The notes: generated by a model from the sequence alone, not told the origin. A stretch of DNA of 64,000 nt from Firmicutes bacterium UBA5766 (GCA_002418775.1 DIEU01000058.1:24359-88358), one strand, 5' to 3'; shown: positions 1 through 7,576, counted from the first letter of the stretch. Program-made: numbers and translations.

Positions 1-206
1 GAAATAGAGGTCCCAAGTTTGGCGAGCAGGGCATTTTTCTTATTTTTTCTCTCCCGCTGGTCCTTCGTGATCTTTTCTGCAGGATCCTTTACAGACAATG
101 ACCTTATCCAGGCAACACCGGCAGTATGCTGGACAGGCTTTTTCTTTCTAACCCCCTGTTTTTTCCCCAACCGGCGAAATGGATAAACTTCAGATTTATT
201 TGACAC
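1..206 (-). CDS. Partial N-terminus, probable stage II sporulation protein E
   Basis: An open frame runs from a GTG at 206-204 to the window edge (68 codons seen), so the gene is cut off. A good ribosome binding site (AGGTGGGG) precedes the GTG by about 7 bases. The visible part is very basic and hydrophilic, with no membrane segment yet. I do not recognise it from sequence alone. The SpoIIE suggestion is inferred from two things: the position after divIC and yabR, where B. subtilis has spoIIE, and a Spo0A-type promoter with 21-bp spacing just upstream, as known for spoIIE. In SpoIIE a short cytosolic N-terminus precedes ten membrane helices and a PP2C phosphatase, which would lie outside the window. 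It could instead be an unrelated basic protein. Confidence 0.5.
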   Translation of the reverse strand, partial: MSNKSEVYPFRRLGKKQGVRKKKPVQHTAGVAWIRSLSVKDPAEKITKDQRERKNKKNALLAKLGTSI

Positions 207-260
207 CTTAAGCCCCACCTCTTATACATTCAATTAAGGGTTGGCATCCCTTAACTTTAG

Positions 261-327
261 ATTATAGTATAAGAGACAGGTATTTATTGTCATTACTGGT
301 AACATGAGTTATTTTTCTGCCGACAAA
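261..327 (-). promoter_or_regulatory. Candidate Spo0A-dependent sigma-A promoter
   Basis: Reading the minus strand, a perfect -10 (TATAAT, 261-266) lies 21 bp from a -35-like ATGACA (288-293). A 0A-box-like TTTGTCGGC begins at 327. The 21-22 bp spacing with 0A boxes is the known hallmark of spoIIE and spoIIG promoters. It starts right after the ppx stop and drives the partial gene at the left edge. Confidence 0.55.
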
Positions 328-1218
328 TTACAACCCGCCGCTTGCCTCCCGAATTGCAAGGCCGTACAGAAGATCCGCTTCACTAACTTTCAGCCCGGGC
401 AGATCCAAATACAAGAGGATCTGCTTAACAATCCGGACTCCCGCTGTTATTATATCCGCCCGTTCCGGCTGAAGCCCCGGTAAACAGCGGCGTTTTTCAA
501 GCGAAAGAGACGATAATAAGGAAAGCGTTTTTTCGACTTGTCCTGCTGATAAGTCGAAACCATGCGCCAGCGAGGGATTATAAACTCGAAGGGAAAGAGA
601 TATGGCCGCAATAGTGGTTACCGTACCGCCAACCCCGATAAGTTCTACAGGAGAAATTTTTCGGATTTCTTTAAGAGGAGAAACCAGCAGGGAAAAAATT
701 TCTGCATCTGTGAAATTTCCTTCTGTGGCGCGTACTGCGCCAACCTCCACGCTCCGGCAGTGCAGCCGCCCCAGTGCTTTCCAGGTAAACTCGGTACTTC
801 CGCCGCCAAGGTCCATGACAACCGTATTTTGGCTGTCAATGCCTATACGTAAGCCGCTCAGCGCCCCCTGGTAACTTAAAAGAGCTTCCTCGGCGCCGGG
901 CAGCACTTTTACCTCAAAGCCGGTCTTTTCGGAAACAGCGCGTAGAAAGTCTTCACGGTTGACCGCATTCCGGACTGCGCTTGTTGCCGCTATAACAACC
1001 TTTTCAGCCTGCCAGTCAGGGATCTTTTTTAAAAAATCCTCAATTACAGCTACAGTGCCGCTGATTGCCGAAGGCATAAGTTTGGCGGTTCCAATCCCTT
1101 TACCCAATCTGGTGGTAACGAGACCGGTGTGCAAAGGTTTTACTTCTTTGAGACTGTTTACTTCCGCGATAAGCAGGCGGGTTGAGTTTGTGCCGATATC
1201 AATAACTGCTATTCTCAT
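328..1218 (-). CDS. ppx: Ppx/GppA phosphatase family protein
   Basis: This is an exopolyphosphatase / guanosine pentaphosphate phosphohydrolase family protein of 296 residues, the short two-domain form (E. coli Ppx is about 500). The actin-like ATPase-fold motifs are visible: DIGTNS at residues 7-12, ATSAVRNA near 78-85, PGAEEA near 107-112, DLGGGST at 136-142 and GVGGT near 195-199. Expected role: hydrolysis of terminal phosphates of polyphosphate, or pppGpp to ppGpp, in the cytosol. The ATG at 1218 follows a GGAAG ribosome binding site. It lies between yabR and the spoIIE-like start, an insertion relative to B. subtilis order. A pentamer repeat and the yabR terminator sit directly upstream, so it probably has its own promoter. 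Substrate choice cannot be read from sequence. Confidence 0.9.
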   Translation of the reverse strand: MRIAVIDIGTNSTRLLIAEVNSLKEVKPLHTGLVTTRLGKGIGTAKLMPSAISGTVAVIEDFLKKIPDWQAEKVVIAATSAVRNAVNREDFLRAVSEKTGFEVKVLPGAEEALLSYQGALSGLRIGIDSQNTVVMDLGGGSTEFTWKALGRLHCRSVEVGAVRATEGNFTDAEIFSLLVSPLKEIRKISPVELIGVGGTVTTIAAISLSLRVYNPSLAHGFDLSAGQVEKTLSLLSSLSLEKRRCLPGLQPERADIITAGVRIVKQILLYLDLPGLKVSEADLLYGLAIREASGGL

Positions 1219-1229
1219 AAATCTTCCTT

Positions 1230-1263
1230 AATAATATAAATATAATATAATATAATATAATAT
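1230..1263. repeat. Pentanucleotide tandem repeat before ppx
   Basis: Four exact TATAA units (1241-1260) with imperfect flanking copies lie 12-45 bases upstream of the ppx start codon, in the place expected for its -10 region and untranslated leader. Confidence 0.85.
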
Positions 1264-1267
1264 TTAA

Positions 1268-1289
1268 GGGGGCATTCTAGAATGCCCCC
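1268..1289 (-). terminator. Perfect 11-bp palindrome after yabR
   Basis: Two 11-bp arms (GGGGGCATTCT and its complement) with no spacer form a strong hairpin 10 bases after the yabR stop. An A+T-rich stretch follows on the minus strand, but there is no clean T-run, so this is a likely but imperfect intrinsic terminator. Confidence 0.6.
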
Positions 1290-1299
1290 CGGCTTATCA

Positions 1300-1692
1300 C
1301 TATTCTTCACGCCTTGTCGAACCCCGGCCGCCACGTTTAGCTTCCGTGCTGCGCCGGAGGTGAGTCTGCTTTTCGTCACTTTCTTTAAGAAACTTATTTA
1401 ATTTTTCCTCAAAAGAAGCAGTCAGCCTGCCCCTCTGATAACTATTTTCCCTGCTTATAACTTCAACCTGCTTGATGGACAAGCCTATCTTACCGCGGGG
1501 ATCAACCGATATTACTTTAACTGCCACACGATCATTTTCTTTTAGGAAATCATTAATGTCCCTTACATATATTCTGGCAACTTCCGATATATGAACTAAA
1601 CCTGTTTCGCCGTTCGGGAGTTGAATAAAAGCACCAAAATTAGTGATCCCCTTGACGACCCCTTCTATAACACTCCCTAATTTAGCCGGCAT
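1300..1692 (-). CDS. yabR: S1 RNA-binding domain protein (YabR-like)
   Basis: This 130-residue protein carries one S1/OB-fold RNA-binding domain at residues 5-75. It shows the typical strand pattern GSVIEGVVKGITNFGAFIQL, the HISE element, and GKIGLSIKQ at the domain end. The C-terminal 50 residues are charged and rich in Arg/Lys, ending RGGRGSTRREE, likely unstructured and RNA-binding. B. subtilis YabR and general stress protein 13 have the same build. The family is thought to associate with ribosomes or RNA, but the exact role is not settled. It follows divIC in the same order as in B. subtilis. Ribosome binding sites GGAGG and AAGGG lie upstream of the ATG at 1692. Confidence 0.88.
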   Translation of the reverse strand: MPAKLGSVIEGVVKGITNFGAFIQLPNGETGLVHISEVARIYVRDINDFLKENDRVAVKVISVDPRGKIGLSIKQVEVISRENSYQRGRLTASFEEKLNKFLKESDEKQTHLRRSTEAKRGGRGSTRREE

Positions 1693-1780
1693 AATAACCC
1701 TTTTTAGATATCCTCCTTAAAGCCAGAAAAGACCTATTAAATTATATGCAGGAGAATAAAAAGGTGTCAAGAGATTATCT

Positions 1781-2140
1781 TTATTGATTATCTGATTGTG
1801 TGGTTATGATCCGGGACTCGCCGGACTTAACCAACCCTAATTTCTCTCTTGCCATCTGCTCAATATACTGATCTGACTGAACAAGTTTTAACTGCTTACG
1901 CATTTGAGTATTCTTTTCCTGAAGCTCGTCCACCTTTTTTTGAACTTCCTTCATATCGTCCTGCATTGAATAGAGCTTTTTAAACTGCAGCGTAATTGAA
2001 GCAACAAGGTAAATAAGCAGGATAATAAGAATTATAGACGAGATTTTGCTAACAGAAAAACGGAAATTTTTCTTATATCCGGAAAGGATTCTAAGTGAGC
2101 TGTTTTTTTCTTTTTTCTGCCGGTGGATTGGCGGAATCAA
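1781..2140 (-). CDS. divIC: Septum formation initiator DivIC/FtsB family
   Basis: This 119-residue bitopic membrane protein has a basic cytoplasmic N-terminus (residues 1-33), one transmembrane helix (about 34-53, rich in Ile/Leu) and an extracytoplasmic coiled coil (about 58-95) that ends in the family motif YIEQMAREKLGLVKSGE. DivIC/FtsB forms a complex with FtsL and DivIB/FtsQ at the division septum. Its start overlaps the stop of the upstream HTH gene by four bases (ATGA), so the two are translationally coupled. The order yabQ-divIC-yabR matches B. subtilis, which supports the divIC name over the generic FtsB. Confidence 0.9.
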   Translation of the reverse strand: MIPPIHRQKKEKNSSLRILSGYKKNFRFSVSKISSIILIILLIYLVASITLQFKKLYSMQDDMKEVQKKVDELQEKNTQMRKQLKLVQSDQYIEQMAREKLGLVKSGESRIITTQSDNQ

Positions 2141-2370
2141 GATTCCCTTTCCTCCTCTTCGTCTACACTGAAAATCCCCAGGTTTCCGCGAACCACTATG
2201 ACTACCTCATATCCTTTATTGCGGGCACGATTAAACAATGTTGCCACTGTACTGCCGCTCAGGCGAAGTTTTTGAGCAACCTGCTCGTTGGAATGCCCCA
2301 TTTCTTTCAGCATAACCACCTGGCGTTCGCGAAAACTCAGTTTTTCAACGCCCCGAATTTCTATTTGCAA
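2137..2370 (-). CDS. Small helix-turn-helix protein between yabQ and divIC
   Basis: This short protein (77 residues from TTG 2370; 85 from TTG 2394) has a sigma-region-4/LuxR-like helix-turn-helix: KLSFRERQVVMLKEMGHSNE followed by QVAQKLRLSGSTVATLFNRA. After the HTH comes a short hydrophobic strand and an acidic tail (DEEEERES). The start is uncertain: TTG at 2370 has a weak GGGG ahead, while TTG at 2394 has none. It overlaps divIC by four bases and sits between two genes that touch in B. subtilis. It may regulate this sporulation/division operon or be an orphan region-4 domain. The function is not known to me. Confidence 0.75.
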   Translation of the reverse strand: MQIEIRGVEKLSFRERQVVMLKEMGHSNEQVAQKLRLSGSTVATLFNRARNKGYEVVIVVRGNLGIFSVDEEEERES

Positions 2371-2459
2371 GGATATTACCCCGATTATCCACAAAACTTG
2401 TACAACTTGTTGACATTTTAATTTTAATATTCTTTATTTGAAAATAAAATCCTTCTACA

Positions 2460-2825
2460 TTAAGAAAATTTTTTACAAATCCGTTTGAATGTTCTAATAA
2501 TATACCGGAAACCGGAAACTGGCAGGATAAAAATTCTGTAAAAAGTTAAATAAAAAAACCGTCTTAAAAGCTTTGCATAGAACAAGACCCCAAGGGCCAA
2601 CCCCAGGAGGACATAAAAGCGCACTTCACCCTGGTTAGCCAGAAGAAGAAGAACAATTGTCGCCGCGGTTAACAATAACCAAAAAAGGAGGTCACCTATA
2701 AAAACAGCTCTTTTTTTGATATATAAAATTCTGCCGCAAGTCCTGTATAAATCATACAGCGTTCCGGCCAGCAGCCCGATTCCAACAATACAGGCGAAGG
2801 CAAACAAGCTCTCACTCAAGGCCAT
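2460..2825 (-). CDS. yabQ: Spore cortex biosynthesis protein YabQ
   Basis: This 121-residue integral membrane protein has three to four hydrophobic stretches (about residues 5-25, 40-62 and 65-85) and a basic C-terminal tail (FRYIIRTFKRICKKFS). The N-terminal ALYDLYR-like segment (GTLYDLYRTCGRILYIKKR) is characteristic of YabQ. In B. subtilis YabQ sits in forespore outer membranes and is needed for cortex formation. The gene follows yabP with a 12-base gap. Its ATG at 2825 has a GGTGG site, and it is probably part of the same mother-cell-expressed operon. Confidence 0.85.
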   Translation of the reverse strand: MALSESLFAFACIVGIGLLAGTLYDLYRTCGRILYIKKRAVFIGDLLFWLLLTAATIVLLLLANQGEVRFYVLLGLALGVLFYAKLLRRFFYLTFYRIFILPVSGFRYIIRTFKRICKKFS

Positions 2826-2837
2826 TTATTACCACCG

Positions 2838-3122
2838 TCACTTGCTGAAGCGGCCGAATATTTTATTCTTTTCCCGGGACCCCTGGATAGTTTTGGATTT
2901 CTCCTTGAACTGGATTAGCGCAAAAAATCCCTGGGCGGCAAGCGTGCCTTTCTCCAAATCAAGCTGAGTTATGCTTAGGCCTTCTCCTTTGAGAGATAAA
3001 ATACCCATATTGGTATCCAGCATAATCTCATCATCGTTGAATTTTTCTACATGCCTAACACCTGCCAGCGCGAGATTCTTCCGGTCGGTGAGCATAACTT
3101 TATTTCCGGCCTGTTCCTCCAT
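2838..3122 (-). CDS. yabP: Sporulation protein YabP
   Basis: This 94-residue soluble protein has the YabP/YqfC signature: ADRKNLALAGVRHVEKFNDD-type strands (TDRKNLALAGVRHVEKFND here), then LDTNMGILSLKGEGLSITQL. The protein is mostly short beta strands. YabP is needed at late stages of spore development and is normally paired with YabQ, as here. A strong AAGGAGAAGG site precedes the ATG at 3122. A GATACAAT element about 15 bases further upstream resembles a sigma-E -10, but I see no convincing -35, so I do not call a promoter. Transcription probably starts here because a terminator closes spoIID just upstream. Confidence 0.88.
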   Translation of the reverse strand: MEEQAGNKVMLTDRKNLALAGVRHVEKFNDDEIMLDTNMGILSLKGEGLSITQLDLEKGTLAAQGFFALIQFKEKSKTIQGSREKNKIFGRFSK

Positions 3123-3213
3123 TTAAACCTTCTCCTTACATAAATTGTATCTCAATCAACTTACATCAGGGAAATTTATATATTTTTATGCCTCAGAGAA
3201 GGGGAAATATGCG

Positions 3214-3240
3214 CAAAAAAAGTGGCCTTCAAAGGCCACT
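3214..3240 (-). terminator. Intrinsic terminator of spoIID
   Basis: On the minus strand AGTGGCCTT and its complement form a 9-bp stem with a two-base loop directly after the spoIID stop, followed by seven Ts. Confidence 0.92.
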
Positions 3241-3243
3241 GTG

Positions 3244-4188
3244 TTATTCCCAGAGTTTGCGGATTTGTATATCCTTATAATAAAAACCTACAATATCTTC
3301 CGGTGACGAACCTTCTTCAGCCAGCTTTTTAGCTCCCCACTGACACATCCCTACCCCATGCCCGAACCCTCTTCCATTAAGAACCAACGAACCTTCTTTA
3401 ACCGCCACTCCGGTAAGTAAAGTGGAACGCATCAACTCACTGCCTATGGCAAGCCGCAGAGCAGGCGCGCTTACCGTAACGTTTCCAAGTTGCAGCTGCT
3501 CAACTCTTCCGGAAGGACCTCGTTTTACGACTCTTGCGGATTCAATAGCCCCGGCATCCTTTCCGGTTACTTTTTTCACCGCCTGGCGAACCTGTTCGAT
3601 CGGTATCCGCTTTTCCCACAGGCGATTCTCAGGTTTTGTGATGGACAGGCAGTTATCTTTTACTCCCGCTTTTACGTAGGGAGTTGGCGTTTTGGTATAA
3701 CCGAGCCCCTCGGCCGCAGAGGCTGCAACCCCTCCATCGCAGGCATTGAACCAGGCTTTAATGTACTGACCATTATAAGTGACCACCTTACCCCGGGTAA
3801 GTTTCACAGCCTGGCGCACACGATCGTTTATTCTTGAAGAATTATAGGCCTGAGATTCCTGTACATCAGTGGATACATCGGTACCGTGCAGTTGACGCAC
3901 CCGACCGCTTTGGATGTTTTCCATCGTAAAGGTTCTGGCCAGGATTGCCTGGGCTGCAAGGGCATTTACCGGCCAAGCGGGTTCCATTTCCTCCGCCACT
4001 ACGCCGGCTACATAGTCCTCAAGCTTAATTTGCTTTTTTTGCCCGGTCTCGCTCACGTAAATCGAGATAGTTGGTTCTTCACGCGGGGCGCCAGGAACCG
4101 GCTTGCGGGAAACCTGGCGGACGCACGCCGTCATCAGAAGGCAGAGTATAAAACTAACGACCAGCATCCCAGTAAACCGTTGCTTCAA
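3244..4188 (-). CDS. spoIID: Stage II sporulation protein D
   Basis: SpoIID is a lytic transglycosylase that degrades septal peptidoglycan during engulfment. The 314-residue product has a lipoprotein-like leader (hydrophobic 8-21, LLMTAC), then the SpoIID/LytB domain. Visible family motifs are LEDYVAGVVAEEMEPAWP (with the catalytic-region Glu pair), ALAAQAILARTF and, at the end, RGFGHGVGMCQWGA. Translation starts at a TTG (4188) with a very strong GAGGAGG site, which decides the start. In B. subtilis spoIID lies elsewhere; here it is inserted between the S4 gene and yabP. It has its own terminator and a long upstream leader. The Cys in the leader suggests membrane anchoring by lipid, unlike the single membrane helix of B. 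subtilis SpoIID. Confidence 0.93.
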   Translation of the reverse strand: MKQRFTGMLVVSFILCLLMTACVRQVSRKPVPGAPREEPTISIYVSETGQKKQIKLEDYVAGVVAEEMEPAWPVNALAAQAILARTFTMENIQSGRVRQLHGTDVSTDVQESQAYNSSRINDRVRQAVKLTRGKVVTYNGQYIKAWFNACDGGVAASAAEGLGYTKTPTPYVKAGVKDNCLSITKPENRLWEKRIPIEQVRQAVKKVTGKDAGAIESARVVKRGPSGRVEQLQLGNVTVSAPALRLAIGSELMRSTLLTGVAVKEGSLVLNGRGFGHGVGMCQWGAKKLAEEGSSPEDIVGFYYKDIQIRKLWE

Positions 4189-4616
4189 TTTCTTTTCCTC
4201 CTCGTACTAATTAAGTGTTTTTATTCTTAACCCGGAGGAAAAAAAATATGTGTTCACTAAAGGGTAGCCTAACACCTCCTGCCAGCTTTTTCCGCTCTAA
4301 AAAAGATAACCTTTGTTACTAAAATTGTCCTTCAGGTTAAGGACATTATTTTGGGCAAGGCGCCCTCACTTAAGGTATCTTTTTAAGAAACTTTTCAGGG
4401 AACTAAATAAGCGCACCGTCCCTCATATAACACCACCTCCCATAATGGTAATATATGTTAATTATAGCATTATCGGGCAAATACTGTAATAATCCAAAAT
4501 AGTCAACCAATGATAATAAACGGACAAAAAAAAAGAAGACCACCAGATCTCTTTAAAAAGCTCTTGATTACTATGAAAAGGTAATGAAAAGGTAATAAAA
4601 GAGGGGCTTTTAGCCC
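4189..4616 (-). other. 428-base gene-free leader region before spoIID
   Basis: There is no normal gene here. On the minus strand it holds a good promoter (4461-4489), then a strong ribosome binding site (GGGAGGTGG) and a seven-codon ORF (ATG at 4426, stop 4405-4403, peptide MRDGALI). About 180 bases follow with no clear structure, then a weak stem (GTGTT/AACAC) and eight Ts around 4242-4275. A 10-11 base unit (ATGAAAAGGTA) is repeated at 4572-4594, next to the S4-gene terminator. Confidence 0.6.
4461..4489 (-). promoter_or_regulatory. Sigma-A-type promoter upstream of spoIID leader
   Basis: TTACAG (4484-4489) and a perfect TATAAT (4461-4466) are separated by 17 bp on the minus strand. It points toward spoIID, whose start codon is about 265 bases downstream. 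A mother-cell sigma-E promoter, expected for spoIID, was not recognised. Confidence 0.65.
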
Positions 4617-4618
4617 CT
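4597..4618 (-). terminator. Intrinsic terminator of the S4 gene
   Basis: AGGGGC / GCCCCT stem (4602-4618) with a five-base loop, followed on the minus strand by CTTTTATT. The stem overlaps the TAG stop of the S4 gene. Confidence 0.85.
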
Positions 4619-4895
4619 ACAGGTAATCTTCCTGCCCGTTTCCTGTTTTCCTGTCTTCAAGGACTTTATACATTTGAGAAACCAGCTTGGCAGGCATATT
4701 CTCCGCCAACATGCAGACTTCAATCTTAAGCCGGCGCCGCCCCAAGCTGATCTCAACAATATCGCCGTTCTTAATATCGGCGCCTGCTTTTGCCGCACGC
4801 CCGTTTATACTGACCAGTCCCCGATCGCACACTTCTTTGGCTATTGTTCTTCTCTTGATCAACCGGGAAACTTTCAAGTATTTATCTACCCTCAC
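4617..4895 (-). CDS. rqcP: S4-domain RNA-binding protein (RqcP/YabO, Hsp15-like)
   Basis: This 92-residue protein is almost entirely one S4 RNA-binding fold: MRVDKYLKVSRLIKRRTIAK, then GLVSINGRAAKAGADIKNGD, then IVEISLGRRR. B. subtilis RqcP (YabO), of the same size and gene position, binds stalled 50S subunits with RqcH during alanine tailing in ribosome quality control. Hsp15 in proteobacteria is related. The gene follows HU and mazG closely, as yabO follows yabN in B. subtilis, which favours the RqcP assignment. The C-terminus (residues 65-92) is a likely helix specific to this clade. The stop codon lies inside the terminator stem. Confidence 0.88.
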   Translation of the reverse strand: MRVDKYLKVSRLIKRRTIAKEVCDRGLVSINGRAAKAGADIKNGDIVEISLGRRRLKIEVCMLAENMPAKLVSQMYKVLEDRKTGNGQEDYL

Positions 4896-4942
4896 AATAT
4901 CACCAAAAAAAAAAATGAAATTGCTTCCAAAGATGCCTAAAT

Positions 4943-5215
4943 TCAGGAAATTACTTCTCTTAACGCTTTTCCAGCCTTAAACACAGGCACACGGGTAGCG
5001 GCGATGTCGATTTCCTGCCCCGTCTGGGGATTGCGGCCCTTACGGGCAGCACGTTCTCTGATCTCAAATGTACCAAACCCTACCAACTGAACCCTGTCAC
5101 CCCTTACCAGAGCTTCTTCGACAGTTTCAATCAGGGCTGAAACCGCCCTCTCCGCATCTTTTTTAGTAAGATCCGATTTTTCGGCTACCTGTGCAATTAG
5201 TTCCGCCTTGTTCAT
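4943..5215 (-). CDS. hup: DNA-binding protein HU
   Basis: This 90-residue HU/IHF-family protein starts [20 protein letters not shown] and carries the arm signature [20 protein letters not shown]. The ATG at 5215 is chosen over an in-frame upstream start (5230) because GGGGGG lies seven bases ahead and because HU proteins start at this residue. HU is a homodimer that bends DNA and organises the nucleoid. It lies between mazG and the S4 gene, probably in one operon. The residues P63 and the surrounding arm are intact, so it should bind DNA normally. Confidence 0.95.
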   Translation of the reverse strand: MNKAELIAQVAEKSDLTKKDAERAVSALIETVEEALVRGDRVQLVGFGTFEIRERAARKGRNPQTGQEIDIAATRVPVFKAGKALREVIS

Positions 5216-5296
5216 AAATACCCCCCTCATTGGATTTTGGTATATTTTATTATTCGCTATAATAATTACAAGTTCCTTCCGCCAAGAAAATATTTC

Positions 5297-6820
5297 CTAC
5301 TTTTTTTTATTCTTTTCAACTATTTTTGCTTCTTCCCACCATACATCCAACTCATCCAGGGAAAATTCGGAAATCTCCTTACCGCTGATCCGGACTTTTT
5401 CTTCAATATAATGGAAGCGGTTAGTAAATCTGTTTACCGTCCCGGAAAGGGCCACCTCAGAATCAACTCCGAGAAGGCGGGAGAGATTAGTCAGGGCGAA
5501 AAACAAGTCTCCGACTTCTGCTTCCATCTCATCAGGAGAGTTCTCCGCAATAGCCAAGGTCAGTTCTTTCAGTTCCTCCTTAACCTTTTCCATTGCCCCG
5601 CGGTAATCGGTCCAGTCAAACCCGGCCTTAGACGCCTTGGCTTGTACATCACCTGCCCGTACGATAGCCGGGAGGTATTTGGGGACCCCGTCTAAAATTG
5701 AATCCCCGGGAGTTGTTTTTTTCTCCCTGTTTTTGATCATTTCCCAGTTCAATTCTACTTCAGAGCTGTCCGCCACTACAACATTGCCAAATACATGGGG
5801 ATGTCTTTCAATCATTTTTTTAATAATCCCGGCAATTACGTCATTAAGATCGAAAGCGCCTTCCTCCCTGGCAATTTGGGAATGAAAAACAATTTGCAAT
5901 AATAAGTCTCCCAGTTCCTCACATATTTTATACACATCTTCCTGCTCTATAGCGTCAACAACCTCATATGCCTCCTCCAGGACATACTTTCGCAGAGTCC
6001 TGTGTGTCTGCTCCCTGTCCCAGGGGCAGCCGTTCTCAGAACGCAGGGTCTCCATTATCTCAACAAGCCGGTCCATGGGGCAGCGGGCTTTTACGGTTTC
6101 CGGACCGGGCGGCAGATAAATACTGGTCAGGTGATCTATCCAGTCCAGGCGGTCTATCCTGTACAGAGGATGCTCTTCAACTCTTTGAAGATCAGGGACT
6201 CCTGCGGCCCTGACAATAATAACCTTGTAATCGGGCGGATAGCTTTCCATCAGAACCAGCTTGATATCTGAGGCAACAAGACGGTTGTATACCTGAAGTA
6301 TTATGTTTCCTATATTTGGCTGGGGAAGTTTTCCTTTAAAAGAGGAGCCGTCCAGAATAAGAAGTCCCTTTGAAGGGTCGATGTCTAAAGCTGCTATTGT
6401 GGCGTCAAGAAAGCTCATTGCCGGAATAACATCAACATCCAGGTTTAAGGAAGCCGCTTGCTGAACAATAAGCTCCACTGTTTCTTCCGCAACAAACGGG
6501 CTGCCCGGCACCGCATAAACAACAGATCCCCGGCCGGCCTGCTCAAGCACACCGGAAGCTATTTGTCTATAAACATCCTGAAAGTCAGTTCCGGCTTCAT
6601 ATAAGTTATCGAAAGTGTTGAAATTGATTCCCTGCTGCTTTAACCACGGCACGACAGGATGCTCTCCTGTACGAAGAAGTATCCGCTCACCCTGCTTTAA
6701 GGCTTCCCAAACCATTAGGGGAATTTGCCCGGGATTCCCGGGACCCAATCCCACAATCGTTATTCGGGCCTTTTGTTTGTGCGGTGCTTGGACCTCCCTC
6801 TGGCAAGACGCCGAAGACAT
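5297..6820 (-). CDS. mazG: Tetrapyrrole methylase - MazG fusion protein (YabN)
   Basis: This 507-residue fusion has an N-terminal SAM-dependent tetrapyrrole (corrin/porphyrin) methylase-like domain (about 17-230, with GLGPGNPGQ near 25-33) and a C-terminal MazG nucleoside triphosphate pyrophosphohydrolase (about 240-500). The MazG part shows CPWDREQTHRTL, then LEEAYEVVDAIE and EELGDLLLQIVFHSQI, whose acidic residues bind magnesium. A second MazG-like half follows (EAEVGDLFFALTNLSRLL). MazG hydrolyses (d)NTPs to monophosphates and clears damaged nucleotides. The methylase partner role is unknown. B. subtilis YabN has the same fusion and place. The ATG at 6820 has a GGAGAG site. It is probably cotranscribed with HU and the S4 gene. 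Confidence 0.93.
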   Translation of the reverse strand: MSSASCQREVQAPHKQKARITIVGLGPGNPGQIPLMVWEALKQGERILLRTGEHPVVPWLKQQGINFNTFDNLYEAGTDFQDVYRQIASGVLEQAGRGSVVYAVPGSPFVAEETVELIVQQAASLNLDVDVIPAMSFLDATIAALDIDPSKGLLILDGSSFKGKLPQPNIGNIILQVYNRLVASDIKLVLMESYPPDYKVIIVRAAGVPDLQRVEEHPLYRIDRLDWIDHLTSIYLPPGPETVKARCPMDRLVEIMETLRSENGCPWDREQTHRTLRKYVLEEAYEVVDAIEQEDVYKICEELGDLLLQIVFHSQIAREEGAFDLNDVIAGIIKKMIERHPHVFGNVVVADSSEVELNWEMIKNREKKTTPGDSILDGVPKYLPAIVRAGDVQAKASKAGFDWTDYRGAMEKVKEELKELTLAIAENSPDEMEAEVGDLFFALTNLSRLLGVDSEVALSGTVNRFTNRFHYIEEKVRISGKEISEFSLDELDVWWEEAKIVEKNKKK

Positions 6821-6933
6821 TATTTTTTTCTCTCCTTTGCCCTCAAAAAGAAGGTTTTCGGTTATCTATCTTTTAACGAATGGATATACAAGCCCCTAAT
6901 GGTAAGTAATTATTTGGTCGCTTAGAATCCTAT

Positions 6934-6956
6934 TAAAAAAGTGGCCTCCGGCCACC
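6934..6956 (-). terminator. Intrinsic terminator of spoVT
   Basis: GTGGCC/GGCCAC stem (6941-6955) with a three-base loop, extended by flanking pairs and followed by six Ts on the minus strand, right after the spoVT stop. Confidence 0.92.
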
Positions 6957-6963
6957 TTTCTTT

Positions 6964-7524
6964 TTATTGCTCCATTTGTTTGGCTAAAAACCCGGCTGCC
7001 GTTTCGGCCAGTTTCAGCTCCAGCTCACCCATTCTTTTTTCCGGTTCCTTTGAAGCCAGAATTACAGCCCCGATAGGATCCCCGCCACAAATAATCGGCG
7101 CGATTACTTCTGAAGAATACTTGCATTCACCATTATCTATAATCATACATTCTTTACAAAACGGATCCTCCCCGGGATTGTTAATCACCACTGTTCTGCG
7201 CTCTTCCATAGCCTTTTCAAGAGCAGGGCCAATCGGCTTATTAAGATATTCTTTCTTAGGAGCGCCGGCGGCGGCAATTATCGTATCCCGGTCAGCAATA
7301 CAGGCGATATGCCCTAAAGCTTCATAAAGCGAATCGGCATATTCTTTGGCAAAGTCCCCTAATTCCCCAATAGGTGAATATTTTTTTAGGATCACTTCAC
7401 CTTCTCTGTCAACAAAAATCTCCAAAGGATCGCCCTCACGGATACGTAAGGTTCTGCGGATCTCTTTCGGGATTACCACTCGACCCAAATCATCAATACG
7501 ACGGACAATACCAGTTGCTTTCAC
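6964..7524 (-). CDS. spoVT: Stage V sporulation regulator SpoVT
   Basis: SpoVT is a forespore transcription factor that tunes the sigma-G regulon. The 186-residue product has an N-terminal AbrB-type swapped-hairpin DNA-binding domain (MKATGIVRRIDDLGRVVIPK, residues 1-50) and a C-terminal GAF-like domain (about 55-180). The length fits B. subtilis SpoVT (178). The GAF part contains Cys residues (PFCKECMI, GECKYS) that could bind a ligand or metal, which is inference. It starts at a GTG (7524) behind AAGGAGGGAGG. The gene lies between mfd and mazG as in B. subtilis. It has its own terminator and a sigma-G-like promoter, so it is probably expressed alone in the forespore. Confidence 0.95.
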   Translation of the reverse strand: MKATGIVRRIDDLGRVVIPKEIRRTLRIREGDPLEIFVDREGEVILKKYSPIGELGDFAKEYADSLYEALGHIACIADRDTIIAAAGAPKKEYLNKPIGPALEKAMEERRTVVINNPGEDPFCKECMIIDNGECKYSSEVIAPIICGGDPIGAVILASKEPEKRMGELELKLAETAAGFLAKQMEQ

Positions 7525-7576
7525 GGATCACCCTCCCTCCTTGTTTTTTAAAACTGAGCAATAGATCCTTTATTGA

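Noticed and set aside
562..874. Plus-strand ORFs over the ppx gene
   Set aside because: They are shadows of the ppx reading frame, with no ribosome binding site and no family likeness.
4248..4322. Plus-strand 24-codon ORF with a strong GGAGG site
   Set aside because: It lies antisense in the spoIID leader, its peptide looks random, and the GGAGG is the complement of a minus-strand T/C run. Kept as unlikely.
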